A stretch of 64,000 nt of DNA from Mesonia mobilis DSM 19841 (lineage in GTDB: Bacteria > Bacteroidota > Bacteroidia > Flavobacteriales > Flavobacteriaceae), in the NCBI RefSeq assembly GCF_000423405.1, contig NZ_AUHX01000006.1, positions 62,001-126,000 of the forward strand. The letters are read 5' to 3'. Positions 15,305 through 23,110 of this stretch are shown one piece after another. How positions within the stretch are numbered: position 1 is the first letter of the stretch; every line of letters begins with the position of its first letter. The notes under the pieces were generated by a model. The model had not been told where the DNA came from and did no database searches. It worked only from the letters and a program-made list of their open reading frames with translations. A program made the translations under genes and the position numbers.

Positions 15305-17665
15305 TTATAAATTATGCAGGTTGCCAAATTTAATTCCGAAGAAAAATGTTCTCGGTAGCGATGGACCATAAACATAATCTGAATCTCGGGTTGCGCCGGT
15401 ATCAAAATCGTCTTGGTAACTATTCAATATATTTTTAAAACCCGTAAAAATGTTCATTTGTAGGTTTTCACTTAAATCGAGATGATGATTAAGCTTTATA
15501 TTAAGATCAAAAAAAGGATCACTTTCATTTAGCTGAAGAAAACCGCTATCACTCACCACCAACGGAACGGTCATTTTCCCAGTGTATGTTCCGGTAACAT
15601 CGATACTCGATTCTTTAAAAACGCGTAGGTTAGTGTTGAGGTAACCATAAATAGTTGGATTTCGAACAAAGTCTTCGATCACAATATTGGTTTCAGCAGG
15701 ATTGTTGCCATCAGCTTGAAAAAGCACCTGACCTTCTCGGTATTTAGATTGCTGAATCGTTCCGCCCATTTGAAAAGTAAATTTAGAAGATGGCGAAATA
15801 CCCATTTCAAAATTAGTCCCGGCAACATAAGCTCCACTACCGTTTCTAACTTCTTCTAAAATTGAACCATTGGGTAAAGTTGCTCCTGTACTTACGGTGA
15901 TAAACGGATTTTCAAGATCGGTGTAAAAACCTTCTAGCAAAAAATTGGTTTGTAATTTTTTGAAGTTTTTCGAGTAGTTTAAAGAAGCGGTAAACGCATT
16001 TGAATATTCGGTTTCTAAATCTTCAGAAAGAATCACGAATTGAGGTTCGCCACCAACCGATGAAATATGTAAATCTTCATTAAAGGCTTGCGGTGCTCGA
16101 AATCCTCTGGCATAACCACCGCGTAATCGCCAATTTTCAGCAAAATTATAAAGCAAAGTAAACCGCGGACTCAACACGGTCTGATCGATATTTGAAGTCC
16201 TGTTGACTTGTTGTATGTTATAATTTCCTTCAACATTTACGTGATCTAATCTTGTGCCAACTAATGCAGAAAAAACTTCAGAAGGGTTCCATTCATATTG
16301 CGCAAAAGTCCCGATCGAGTTTACTTTTTGATCGATAAATCTATTGTAGCCGGCGATATTATCTTCGGTGCGATTCAAATTATATTCTGCGCCGACCGTA
16401 AGAACGTCATTGTTGTTGAAATATCGGGTAAATTGACCGCCAACTAAAATCGCAAGATCGTCGGTATTTCCGTAAGCGTTAGCAGCGGTGATGGAGTCTT
16501 GAGCTGTTCTTCCGCCACCTAAACCGCCGTAAAAACTTTTCCGATGGGTGTGTTGCCCGGAGATGTAAATTGAATAATTATTTGTTTTTTCAGCATTAGA
16601 AAATTCATAGGTAAGTCCGCCCATCAACGTATTGTGATCTAATTCTTCGGTAATATCGGTTAAATGTGGAGCAAGATCTAATCGGTCGCCGCCACGTCGG
16701 TATTCTTCAATCGCAGTAAGATCTAAGGTGATTTTGCTATTTTCATTGGGTTTAAAAAATGATTTGGTGCCCAGGCTAGTGTTGGTGAGTTCAGTGAGTT
16801 CAGAAAATCCATCGTTGTTGGCGTCATAGCTGTCTCGATCGCGTTTCATTCCGTAAACGGTAATGCCCGAATTTAAATCTTCACTCACTACCGTGGCATT
16901 GGCATTAAAAACACGATCTGTCGATTGGCCATCAATAATTCCGAAATTTGTAGCAATTTCCCAAGAATTTAAAATAGGATCTTTAGTAATAATATTTACC
17001 GTTCCTGCAATGGCATTAGAGCCGTAAAGAGCAGAACCGCCACTGCGAACAACTTCAATTCGATCTAAAATGGAAGTCGGTATTTGCTCTAAACCATACA
17101 CACTATTTAAAGCGCTAAAAACCGCTCGACTGTTAATAAGAACTTGGGTGTAACTCCCGTCTAAACCATTTAGACGAACTTGCGTAAAACCGCAATTTTG
17201 GCAATTGGTTTCAACACGAACGCCGGGTTGATAATTTAAACTTTCTGCCACGGCAATCGATTGAGTGGCGTAAAAAAGTTTTGGACTTAAGACATTCACC
17301 ACGACCGGAGTTTTCTTAACATTCACACGGTTTCGAGTTGCGCTGATCACAACATCATCGAGGCCAAGCATATCTTCCTGCAATTCGATATTGAGAGGTT
17401 GATTTTTATAGTTTTCTGTTAAAATCGTTTTTTGTTCTGTCTTAAAACCAACCGCTTGTATTTTTAAAGTATATGTTCCCGGTTCTATTTCTAAAACAAA
17501 ATTGCCCTCTAAATCTGCTGAAGTTCCTAACGTGCTATTTTCAATACTAATATTCGCAAACGGAATAGGTTTTCCTACGGAGGTTATACTTCCTTTAATT
17601 GTAGTTTTTTGCTGCGAATAACTCAGCATTGAAATTGTAAATATTAGAATATGAATAAGTTTCAT
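15305..17665 (-). CDS. TonB-dependent receptor with plug CxxC, metal-type
   Basis: This 786-aa outer-membrane receptor has a signal peptide (1-18), a CarboxypepD-like domain (about 20-95), a plug domain (about 105-230) and a 22-strand barrel ending in FFGIKFGNLHNL. The plug holds TNCQNCGFTQVRLNGLDGSY with C155 and C158, then LINSRAVFSALNSVYGLEQI, a form I associate with Bacteroidetes metal or haem receptors. TonB receptors import large or scarce ligands using the proton-motive force. It is divergent from an MntR-type regulator and a ZIP transporter, with a dyad operator between them, which argues for manganese, iron or zinc uptake; the exact ligand is not resolvable. Confidence 0.88.
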   Translation of the reverse strand: MKLIHILIFTISMLSYSQQKTTIKGSITSVGKPIPFANISIENSTLGTSADLEGNFVLEIEPGTYTLKIQAVGFKTEQKTILTENYKNQPLNIELQEDMLGLDDVVISATRNRVNVKKTPVVVNVLSPKLFYATQSIAVAESLNYQPGVRVETNCQNCGFTQVRLNGLDGSYTQVLINSRAVFSALNSVYGLEQIPTSILDRIEVVRSGGSALYGSNAIAGTVNIITKDPILNSWEIATNFGIIDGQSTDRVFNANATVVSEDLNSGITVYGMKRDRDSYDANNDGFSELTELTNTSLGTKSFFKPNENSKITLDLTAIEEYRRGGDRLDLAPHLTDITEELDHNTLMGGLTYEFSNAEKTNNYSIYISGQHTHRKSFYGGLGGGRTAQDSITAANAYGNTDDLAILVGGQFTRYFNNNDVLTVGAEYNLNRTEDNIAGYNRFIDQKVNSIGTFAQYEWNPSEVFSALVGTRLDHVNVEGNYNIQQVNRTSNIDQTVLSPRFTLLYNFAENWRLRGGYARGFRAPQAFNEDLHISSVGGEPQFVILSEDLETEYSNAFTASLNYSKNFKKLQTNFLLEGFYTDLENPFITVSTGATLPNGSILEEVRNGSGAYVAGTNFEMGISPSSKFTFQMGGTIQQSKYREGQVLFQADGNNPAETNIVIEDFVRNPTIYGYLNTNLRVFKESSIDVTGTYTGKMTVPLVVSDSGFLQLNESDPFFDLNIKLNHHLDLSENLQMNIFTGFKNILNSYQDDFDTGATRDSDYVYGPSLPRTFFFGIKFGNLHNL

Positions 17666-17690
17666 TTTAATTAGTTTTATAAAACTTAAT

Positions 17691-17709
17691 TTTTAGACAA
17701 AACTAAAAA
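17691..17709. promoter_or_regulatory. Candidate MntR-type operator
   Basis: TTTTTAGACAAACTAAAAA is a 19-base dyad with 7-base arms (TTTTTAG and CTAAAAA) and an odd centre. DtxR/MntR/IdeR boxes are often 19-base dyads with TTAG and CTAA halves, so the shape fits. It lies 25 nt before the TonB receptor ATG and directly before the -33 element of the regulator gene, so one bound dimer could control both directions. Confidence 0.55.
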
Positions 17710-17739
17710 TTTGTTTTTATATAAAAAAATGTATTTTTG
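17710..17739 (+). promoter_or_regulatory. Promoter of the MntR-type regulator and ZIP genes
   Basis: TTTG at 17710-17713 and TATTTTTG at 17732-17739 are separated by 18 nt, an almost ideal Bacteroidetes -33/-7 pair. The ATG at 17758 gives a leader of about 12-15 nt. Confidence 0.75.
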
Positions 17740-17757
17740 TGTAAGCAAAAATTTAGA

Positions 17758-18414
17758 ATGACACTTTCTGAAGAAAATTACTTAAAAGCGATCTTCAATT
17801 TAGAAGAACAAACGCATAAAGGCGTGCCAACGAATGCAATAGCAGAAATGATGGAAACCAAAGCCTCTTCGGCTACCGATATGGTCAAACGTCTCTCTGA
17901 AAAAGATCTGTTGAAGTACAAGCCTTATCAAGGAACGCGGCTCACTCCAAAAGGAAAAAGTCATGCGGTTAAAGTTATTCGTAAACACCGACTTTGGGAA
18001 ACTTTTTTAGTTGAGAACTTAGACTTTACTTGGGATGAGGTGCACGAAGTGGCAGAGCAACTAGAACATATTCAGTCAGATAAATTAATTCATCAGCTTG
18101 ATAAATTTTTAGGCTACCCTAAAACAGATCCACACGGAGATCCGATACCAGACGAAGAAGGAAATATAGCAAAGATCGAAAAGAAAGTGTTGGCAGAGCT
18201 TCAGCAGGAAGATGAAGGAGTTTGTGTTGGGGTAGACGATTCTTCTTCAGCATTTTTGAAATATTTAGATAAACTCGATATTTCTTTAGGTAATAAAATA
18301 AAAGTGATCGAAAAAGAAGCTTTTGATAATTCGATGGTGATTCAAGTAGAAGAAAATACCATTAGCATTTCAAGTTTAGCTTCAAAAAATATATACGTAA
18401 GAAAGACTTCTTGA
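17758..18414 (+). CDS. MntR/DtxR-family metal-dependent repressor
   Basis: This 218-aa regulator has the N-terminal winged helix (to about residue 70), a dimer/metal domain, and a C-terminal FeoA/SH3-like domain (about 150-215). Metal-ligand positions are visible as H77 in RKHRLWE and E100, E103 and H104 in AEQLEH. The residue equal to the DtxR Cys102 is a glutamate here, as in manganese-sensing MntR. I start at the ATG at 17758; a TTG at 17737 lies within the -7 box. The ZIP gene starts 1 nt after the stop, and a TonB receptor is divergent, so it likely represses metal uptake when metal is plentiful. Confidence 0.9.
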   Translation: MTLSEENYLKAIFNLEEQTHKGVPTNAIAEMMETKASSATDMVKRLSEKDLLKYKPYQGTRLTPKGKSHAVKVIRKHRLWETFLVENLDFTWDEVHEVAEQLEHIQSDKLIHQLDKFLGYPKTDPHGDPIPDEEGNIAKIEKKVLAELQQEDEGVCVGVDDSSSAFLKYLDKLDISLGNKIKVIEKEAFDNSMVIQVEENTISISSLASKNIYVRKTS

Positions 18415-18415
18415 T

Positions 18416-19237
18416 ATGGAAAGTATTGTAAATTATTTTGAAAGTATAGATCCGGTTTTGGCCGCGCTTTATGCTACATTGTTTACTTGGGGATTAACCG
18501 CTTTAGGTGCTTCTTTGGTATTCTTTTTTAAGAAAATGAACCGAAAATTATTTGACGGTATGCTCGGTTTTACGGGCGGTGTGATGGTTGCAGCGAGTTT
18601 TTGGAGCTTGCTTGCGCCGGGTATCGAAATGAGTCCCGGAGAAGGTTTCGAGAAAACCATTCCTGCGGTAGTTGGTTTTGGTTTAGGAGCTTTGTTTATT
18701 TTTTCGCTTGATAAAATTTTACCGCATTTACACGTAAACTTTAAGATGAGTGAGAAAGAAGGTGTAAAAACTCCTTGGCATAAATCGGTATTGTTAACGT
18801 TAGCAATTACTTTGCATAATATTCCTGAAGGTTTGGCGATCGGTGTTTTGTTTGGTGGCGTTGCTGCCGGTTTTGAAGGAGCAAGTATTGGCGGAGCGGT
18901 TGCTTTAGCAATCGGAATCGGTATTCAGAATTTCCCGGAAGGTTTTGCGGTAGCGATGCCTTTACGCGGACAAGGTTTAAGCCGTTGGAAGAGTTTTAAT
19001 TTTGGACAACTTTCTGCTATTGTAGAGCCTGTAGCCGCGGTGATCGGGGCTTATGCCGTAATGACATTTGAACCAATTTTACCCTATGCTTTATGTTTTG
19101 CAGCGGGTGCAATGATTTTTGTCGTGGTAGAAGAAGTAGTGCCGGAGTCGCAACAAGATAAATACACCGATATTTCTACACTAGGTTTTATAGGTGGCTT
19201 TATGGTAATGATGATTCTAGATGTTGGATTAGGTTAA
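18416..19237 (+). CDS. ZIP-family divalent metal transporter
   Basis: This 273-aa membrane protein has about eight helices and the paired ZIP metal-site motifs HNIPEGLAIG and QNFPEGFAVAMPL, plus a late EEVVPES segment; this is the GufA/ZupT-like type. ZIP carriers bring Zn2+, Mn2+ or Fe2+ into the cytoplasm. The gene follows the MntR-type regulator with a 1-nt gap, so co-transcription is nearly certain and manganese is the first guess. The TonB receptor on the other side could supply the same metal across the outer membrane. Confidence 0.9.
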   Translation: MESIVNYFESIDPVLAALYATLFTWGLTALGASLVFFFKKMNRKLFDGMLGFTGGVMVAASFWSLLAPGIEMSPGEGFEKTIPAVVGFGLGALFIFSLDKILPHLHVNFKMSEKEGVKTPWHKSVLLTLAITLHNIPEGLAIGVLFGGVAAGFEGASIGGAVALAIGIGIQNFPEGFAVAMPLRGQGLSRWKSFNFGQLSAIVEPVAAVIGAYAVMTFEPILPYALCFAAGAMIFVVVEEVVPESQQDKYTDISTLGFIGGFMVMMILDVGLG

Positions 19238-19255
19238 AATTTTTATCTTTAAAAG

Positions 19256-19711
19256 ATGAAAAAGATTCTGATATTTATAATAACGGTAGTGGCTTTCGGA
19301 AATTTGATGAATGCGCAACAGCAAAACGATTCAACAGCTATTCAAAAAGTTGAACCTCCTATAATCGTAGTTAAATTGCCGGAAGGAGAATCGTACAAAT
19401 GGAAAAACTATTGCTTAACGTTCACTAAAATGTTGGCAGATTCTCGATGCCCAAAAGATGCTACTTGCATTTGGCAAGGACAAGCAAAAGTAAAAATGAG
19501 CTTAGAAAAAGATGGAAGTTTGATCGATTCAAAAGAAATCGTACTTACTAATCCTGAGCAAAACGGAACTTCATTTAACTTAGCTGAAAAATCTTTTCGG
19601 GTGTATGGTTTAATGCCTTACCCAACCACAAAAATGAAAGAAGAAGGAAATATTGATTATTACCTTCGCGTTGAAATTCCTTCGGAAGCTTCTTCTGCTT
19701 CAGAAAAATAA
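19256..19711 (+). CDS. Secreted protein with SRCP-CIW motif, unknown function
   Basis: This 151-aa protein has a signal peptide (1-20, ending MNAQ) and a single domain with the conserved DSRCPKDATCIWQGQAKV segment, whose two cysteines (in RCP and TCIW) probably form a disulfide. Many Bacteroidetes have short exported proteins with this motif; no function is known to me. It lies 18 nt behind the ZIP gene and could be the third gene of that operon. Its stop is immediately followed, with no gap, by the end of the convergent FeoB-associated gene. Confidence 0.75.
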   Translation: MKKILIFIITVVAFGNLMNAQQQNDSTAIQKVEPPIIVVKLPEGESYKWKNYCLTFTKMLADSRCPKDATCIWQGQAKVKMSLEKDGSLIDSKEIVLTNPEQNGTSFNLAEKSFRVYGLMPYPTTKMKEEGNIDYYLRVEIPSEASSASEK

Positions 19712-19852
19712 TTAGTGGCAACCACAATCAGATTTTCCGCAGGCGCTTCCGGTATCGGTTGCTTTTTGTGGAGATTTCCAAAAGAATTTTTTCAATAGAA
19801 ATCCTACAGCGATTAAAAACGTTACTAAAACTAAAATTTCCTGTATCATCAT
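19712..19852 (-). CDS. FeoB-associated Cys-rich membrane protein
   Basis: This 46-aa gene is below the usual ORF length limit. The minus strand reads MMIQEILVLVTFLIAVGFLL, a single membrane helix, followed by a basic WKSPQK stretch and a Cys-rich tail SACGKSDCGCH with three cysteines and a terminal histidine. This is the standard layout of the small FeoB-associated protein, probably helping iron entry at the FeoB pore. The ATG lies 4 nt after the feoB stop, so feoA, feoB and this gene form one operon. Confidence 0.9.
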   Translation of the reverse strand: MMIQEILVLVTFLIAVGFLLKKFFWKSPQKATDTGSACGKSDCGCH

Positions 19853-19856
19853 CTCT

Positions 19857-21956
19857 TTATTTTAAAAGTTGAAAAGCTGCTAATGCTGCTACATAAGCTA
19901 TGCCAGACATCGCAACCAATTGCAAAGCCGGCCATTTCCAAGAGTTGGTTTCTCTTTTAACAATGGCAAGCGTGCTCATACATTGCATAGCAAAGGCATA
20001 AAAGAGCAATAAGCTAATTCCGCTGGCGAAGTTGAATAAAGGTCCGCCCAAAATTGGATTGGTTTCTGCCGCCATTCGATCTTTAATCGTTTTTTCTTCG
20101 TCGCTACCCACGCTATAAATCGTGGCCAACGTACCTACAAAAACCTCTCTTGCCGCAAAAGAACTCACAATGGCGATCCCAATTTTCCAATCGTAACCTA
20201 AAGGTCGAACGATAGGTTCGATACCTTTGCCCATCATCCCGATGTAGCTGTTTTCCAGCTTTACGGAAGCGACGTGATTTTCAAACTCTTCCGAAGATAA
20301 AGTTTCGCCATATTGTTCGCTCACAATTTCTTCAGCTCTATCAAATTCGTCGGTAGGACCATAGCTAGCTAACACCCAAAGGATGATAGAAATCGCTAAA
20401 ATTATTTTACCGGCACCAAAAACGAACGATTTGGTTTTTTCAACGACATTAATTCCTACGTTTTTAAATAGCGGGAGTTTATAATCGGGCATTTCGATCA
20501 CGAAATACGTCTTGCTTTTTATTTTTAAAATTTTGTTGAGTACCCAGGCTGAAAATACCGACATCCCAAAACCGAGTAAATACAGCAACATCAGTGTAAG
20601 TCCTTGTAAATTGAAAATACCTAAAACACGTTCATTGGGGATGACGAGCGCAATAATAATTAAGTAAACCGGAAGTCGCGCTGAACAAGTTGTAAACGGA
20701 ACCACGAGAATGGTAATTAAACGCTCTTTCCAATCTTCAATATTTCTGGTGGCCATTACAGCAGGAATCGCACAAGCAGTTCCTGAAACTAATGGAACGA
20801 CACTTTTACCACTTAAGCCGAAACGTCGCATTACACGATCCATTAAGAAAACAACTCGGCTCATATATCCACTTTCTTCTAATAAAGATATAAAGAGAAA
20901 TAAAAATGCGATCTGCGGAATAAAAATAACAATACCACCTAAACCGGGAATAATTCCTTCAGAAATGAGATTGGTAAAAACACCAGAAGGTAATGCATCT
21001 TTTGTCCATTCACCTAAAAAGGCAAAGGTAGAGTCGATCAAATCCATCGGGTAACTCGACCAGTCGTAAATGGCTTGAAAGATGAGTAATAAAATTCCGA
21101 AGAAAATAACATAACCCCAAACTTGGTGCGTAAGAATACGGTCTAAACGTGAGCGTAAATCTTTAGCGGCAGCAACATCTTTTTTAAAGGTTTCTTTTAA
21201 AACGCCATTGATAAATTGATAGCGAACAATGGTTTCTTTTTGCTGAAGCCGTTTAAGGTCGCTTTTCTTTTTAGTTTGAAAATCTGGAGTATTCTCTAAA
21301 CTGTTTCTATTTAAATTTCCAAAATTTACGTCTTGTGTGATCACTAACCAAAGTTTGTAAAGCGATTGGTTAGGGAAAGCTTTGCGAAGTCTATCGAAAT
21401 AATCGGGTGCGATCGAAGAAGCATTTACGCAAGGTTCTGTCGAAATTTGTCGGTGATTAATGATGAGTTCTTTTAACTCTTCGATCCCTGTTTTTTTACG
21501 AGCACTAACTAAAGCGATTTTCGTTTGTAATCGCTTTTCCATTAATTCGACATCTAGCGAAATCCCTTTACGCTCCATTCGATCTGCCATATTGATCACC
21601 AAAATCGTAGGAATGCCTAGGTCTTTTATTTGGGTAAATAGAAGTAAATTTCGTTTTAGATTTTCAACATCACTTACTACAACAGCAACATCTGGATAAT
21701 CTTTATCGTTTTTATTAAGCAATAACTCAATCACGATATTTTCATCGAGCGAAGATGCGTTTAGGCTGTAAGTTCCCGGCAAGTCTAAAATATGTGCTTT
21801 AAGTCCACGTGGGAGTTTACAAATACCTTCTTTTTTCTCGACGGTGATCCCAGGATAATTCCCTACTTGTTGGTTAAGACCGGTAAGGTGATTAAATACC
21901 GAAGTTTTTCCGGTATTGGGGTTTCCGATAAGGGCAACATTTATTTGTTTTGGCAT
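19857..21956 (-). CDS. feoB: Ferrous iron transport protein B
   Basis: This 699-aa protein has an N-terminal G domain with GNPNTGKTSVFNHLTG (G1, residues 9-24), the DLPGTYSL switch and NMADR (G4), then a membrane part with two Gate-type segments including SGTACAIPAVMATRNIEDW and FTTCSARLPVYL. FeoB is the main inner-membrane Fe2+ importer. Its ATG overlaps the feoA stop by one base. The gene is on the minus strand with FeoA before and the Cys-rich companion behind. It is complete. Confidence 0.96.
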   Translation of the reverse strand: MPKQINVALIGNPNTGKTSVFNHLTGLNQQVGNYPGITVEKKEGICKLPRGLKAHILDLPGTYSLNASSLDENIVIELLLNKNDKDYPDVAVVVSDVENLKRNLLLFTQIKDLGIPTILVINMADRMERKGISLDVELMEKRLQTKIALVSARKKTGIEELKELIINHRQISTEPCVNASSIAPDYFDRLRKAFPNQSLYKLWLVITQDVNFGNLNRNSLENTPDFQTKKKSDLKRLQQKETIVRYQFINGVLKETFKKDVAAAKDLRSRLDRILTHQVWGYVIFFGILLLIFQAIYDWSSYPMDLIDSTFAFLGEWTKDALPSGVFTNLISEGIIPGLGGIVIFIPQIAFLFLFISLLEESGYMSRVVFLMDRVMRRFGLSGKSVVPLVSGTACAIPAVMATRNIEDWKERLITILVVPFTTCSARLPVYLIIIALVIPNERVLGIFNLQGLTLMLLYLLGFGMSVFSAWVLNKILKIKSKTYFVIEMPDYKLPLFKNVGINVVEKTKSFVFGAGKIILAISIILWVLASYGPTDEFDRAEEIVSEQYGETLSSEEFENHVASVKLENSYIGMMGKGIEPIVRPLGYDWKIGIAIVSSFAAREVFVGTLATIYSVGSDEEKTIKDRMAAETNPILGGPLFNFASGISLLLFYAFAMQCMSTLAIVKRETNSWKWPALQLVAMSGIAYVAALAAFQLLK

Positions 21957-22186
21957 TACTCTACAACTTCAATTTCTATCAACAGTGCCGTTTCTTTTCT
22001 TATGGCTAAGTGGCTTCCGTTTATGTTTAGATACATAGGATCTCTAAACGGAGCGGTTTGTACCAACTCTACTTTATTACCAGGTAAGCATCCCATTTCT
22101 AGCAGCTTAAGAGGAATATCGTCGTGGGAAAATTGTTTAATGATCCCTTTTTGCCCCTTTTTTAATGATGCGATGGTAAGTTTCAA
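21956..22186 (-). CDS. feoA: Ferrous iron transport protein A
   Basis: This 76-aa protein is a single SH3-like FeoA domain, with the conserved KLLEMGCLPGNKVELVQTAPF segment and DPMYLNINGSHLAIRKE. It assists FeoB in Fe2+ uptake. It is the first gene of feoA-feoB-(46-aa protein); a -7 box and a 12-base candidate iron box lie just upstream. Confidence 0.95.
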   Translation of the reverse strand: MKLTIASLKKGQKGIIKQFSHDDIPLKLLEMGCLPGNKVELVQTAPFRDPMYLNINGSHLAIRKETALLIEIEVVE

Positions 22187-22188
22187 GT

Positions 22189-22222
22189 TTTATTTAGATT
22201 GAATTTAAACAATGCAAAAGTA
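22189..22222 (-). promoter_or_regulatory. feoAB promoter and candidate iron box
   Basis: On the minus strand TACTTTTG (22215-22222) is a -7 box. Downstream of it, at 22189-22200, the minus strand reads AATCTAAATAAA, lying between the likely start of transcription and the feoA ATG, where a repressor would block elongation. The same 12 bases occur before the siderophore receptor at 57755-57766. Confidence 0.45.
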
Positions 22223-22265
22223 AAAGAAAAAATATTCTTAGAAAAACTTATTTAACAGAAGAATA

Positions 22266-22943
22266 TTAGTGTTCTTTCTCTAGTTTTTTCAGCAGTTTTA
22301 CATCTTCTACCAATTGCTTAATAGCTTCTGGATTAGTGCCGTCGTAAAAACCTCGAACACGCTTGCTTTTATCGATCAACGCAAAATTTTCTGTATGCAC
22401 CATATCGTATTTACCGCCGTTTCCTTGAGATTTGGCAACGAGGTATGATTTTCTGGCAAGATCGTAGATCTGTTTTTTGTCTCCGGTAACTAAATTCCAC
22501 TTTTCATCGATAACCCCTTTTTCTTCAGCATATTTTTTTAGTTGTGCAACGCTGTCGATCTCTGGCGTAACCGAATGAGAGAGCAGTAAAACTTCTGGAT
22601 CGTCTTTAAATTCTTCTTGAATTTTCACCATATGATCGGTCATGATCGGGCAAATACCTTGACAGGTAGTAAAAAAGAAATCGGCAATATAAATCTTGTC
22701 TTCGTAATCTTTTTGAGTAATGGTATCGCCGTTTTGATTAACCAATTTAAAATCGGGCACTTTATGATATTTTCTTACATATTGTACGGTGGTATCTACC
22801 AATTCTTTATTCACCATATCGGGTTGATAGATAGGCAGCGTGGGTGCAGGCTTAAGAAGTTGATAAATAATGGTAATGATGATTGCTGAAAGTACGAAGA
22901 GTACAATGGCAAAATATTTATACTTGGTAAAAAACTTCAGCAT
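22266..22943 (-). CDS. SCO1/SenC-family protein
   Basis: This 225-aa protein has one N-terminal membrane helix (about 8-30) and a thioredoxin-fold SCO domain with the copper-binding CxxxC in FTTCQGICPIM (C94 and C98) and the later ligand His in MVHTENFAL (about H181). SCO proteins deliver copper to cytochrome c oxidase CuA. It has its own -7 box (minus TAATTTTG, 22963-22970) and stands downstream of rseP in divergent orientation. Its relation to feoAB is only proximity. Confidence 0.9.
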   Translation of the reverse strand: MLKFFTKYKYFAIVLFVLSAIIITIIYQLLKPAPTLPIYQPDMVNKELVDTTVQYVRKYHKVPDFKLVNQNGDTITQKDYEDKIYIADFFFTTCQGICPIMTDHMVKIQEEFKDDPEVLLLSHSVTPEIDSVAQLKKYAEEKGVIDEKWNLVTGDKKQIYDLARKSYLVAKSQGNGGKYDMVHTENFALIDKSKRVRGFYDGTNPEAIKQLVEDVKLLKKLEKEH

Positions 22944-23066
22944 AGCTTCTGTAACTTTTTGGCAAAATTACAACCTATTGGGCAGATGAAAATTGATTTT
23001 GGTCAATTATTTGCTATACAAAGCACTATTGAAGTCACATTTTTTTTCTAAGCAGATTTAAAAGGT

Positions 23067-23074
23067 TACTTTTG
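23067..23074 (+). promoter_or_regulatory. -7 promoter box for rseP
   Basis: TACTTTTG fits TAnnTTTG, 36 nt before the rseP ATG. Confidence 0.45.
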
Positions 23075-23110
23075 TGCGATTTTTTACACTAGAATATTGA
23101 AATTAAGACT

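Noticed and set aside
17737-17757. TTG start giving a 7-residue longer MntR-type protein
   Set aside because: The TTG lies in the -7 box, so it would not be in the mRNA; the ATG at 17758 matches the family start.
20710-22202. Three plus-strand frames over feoB and feoA
   Set aside because: They are reverse shadows of well-conserved genes on the minus strand.
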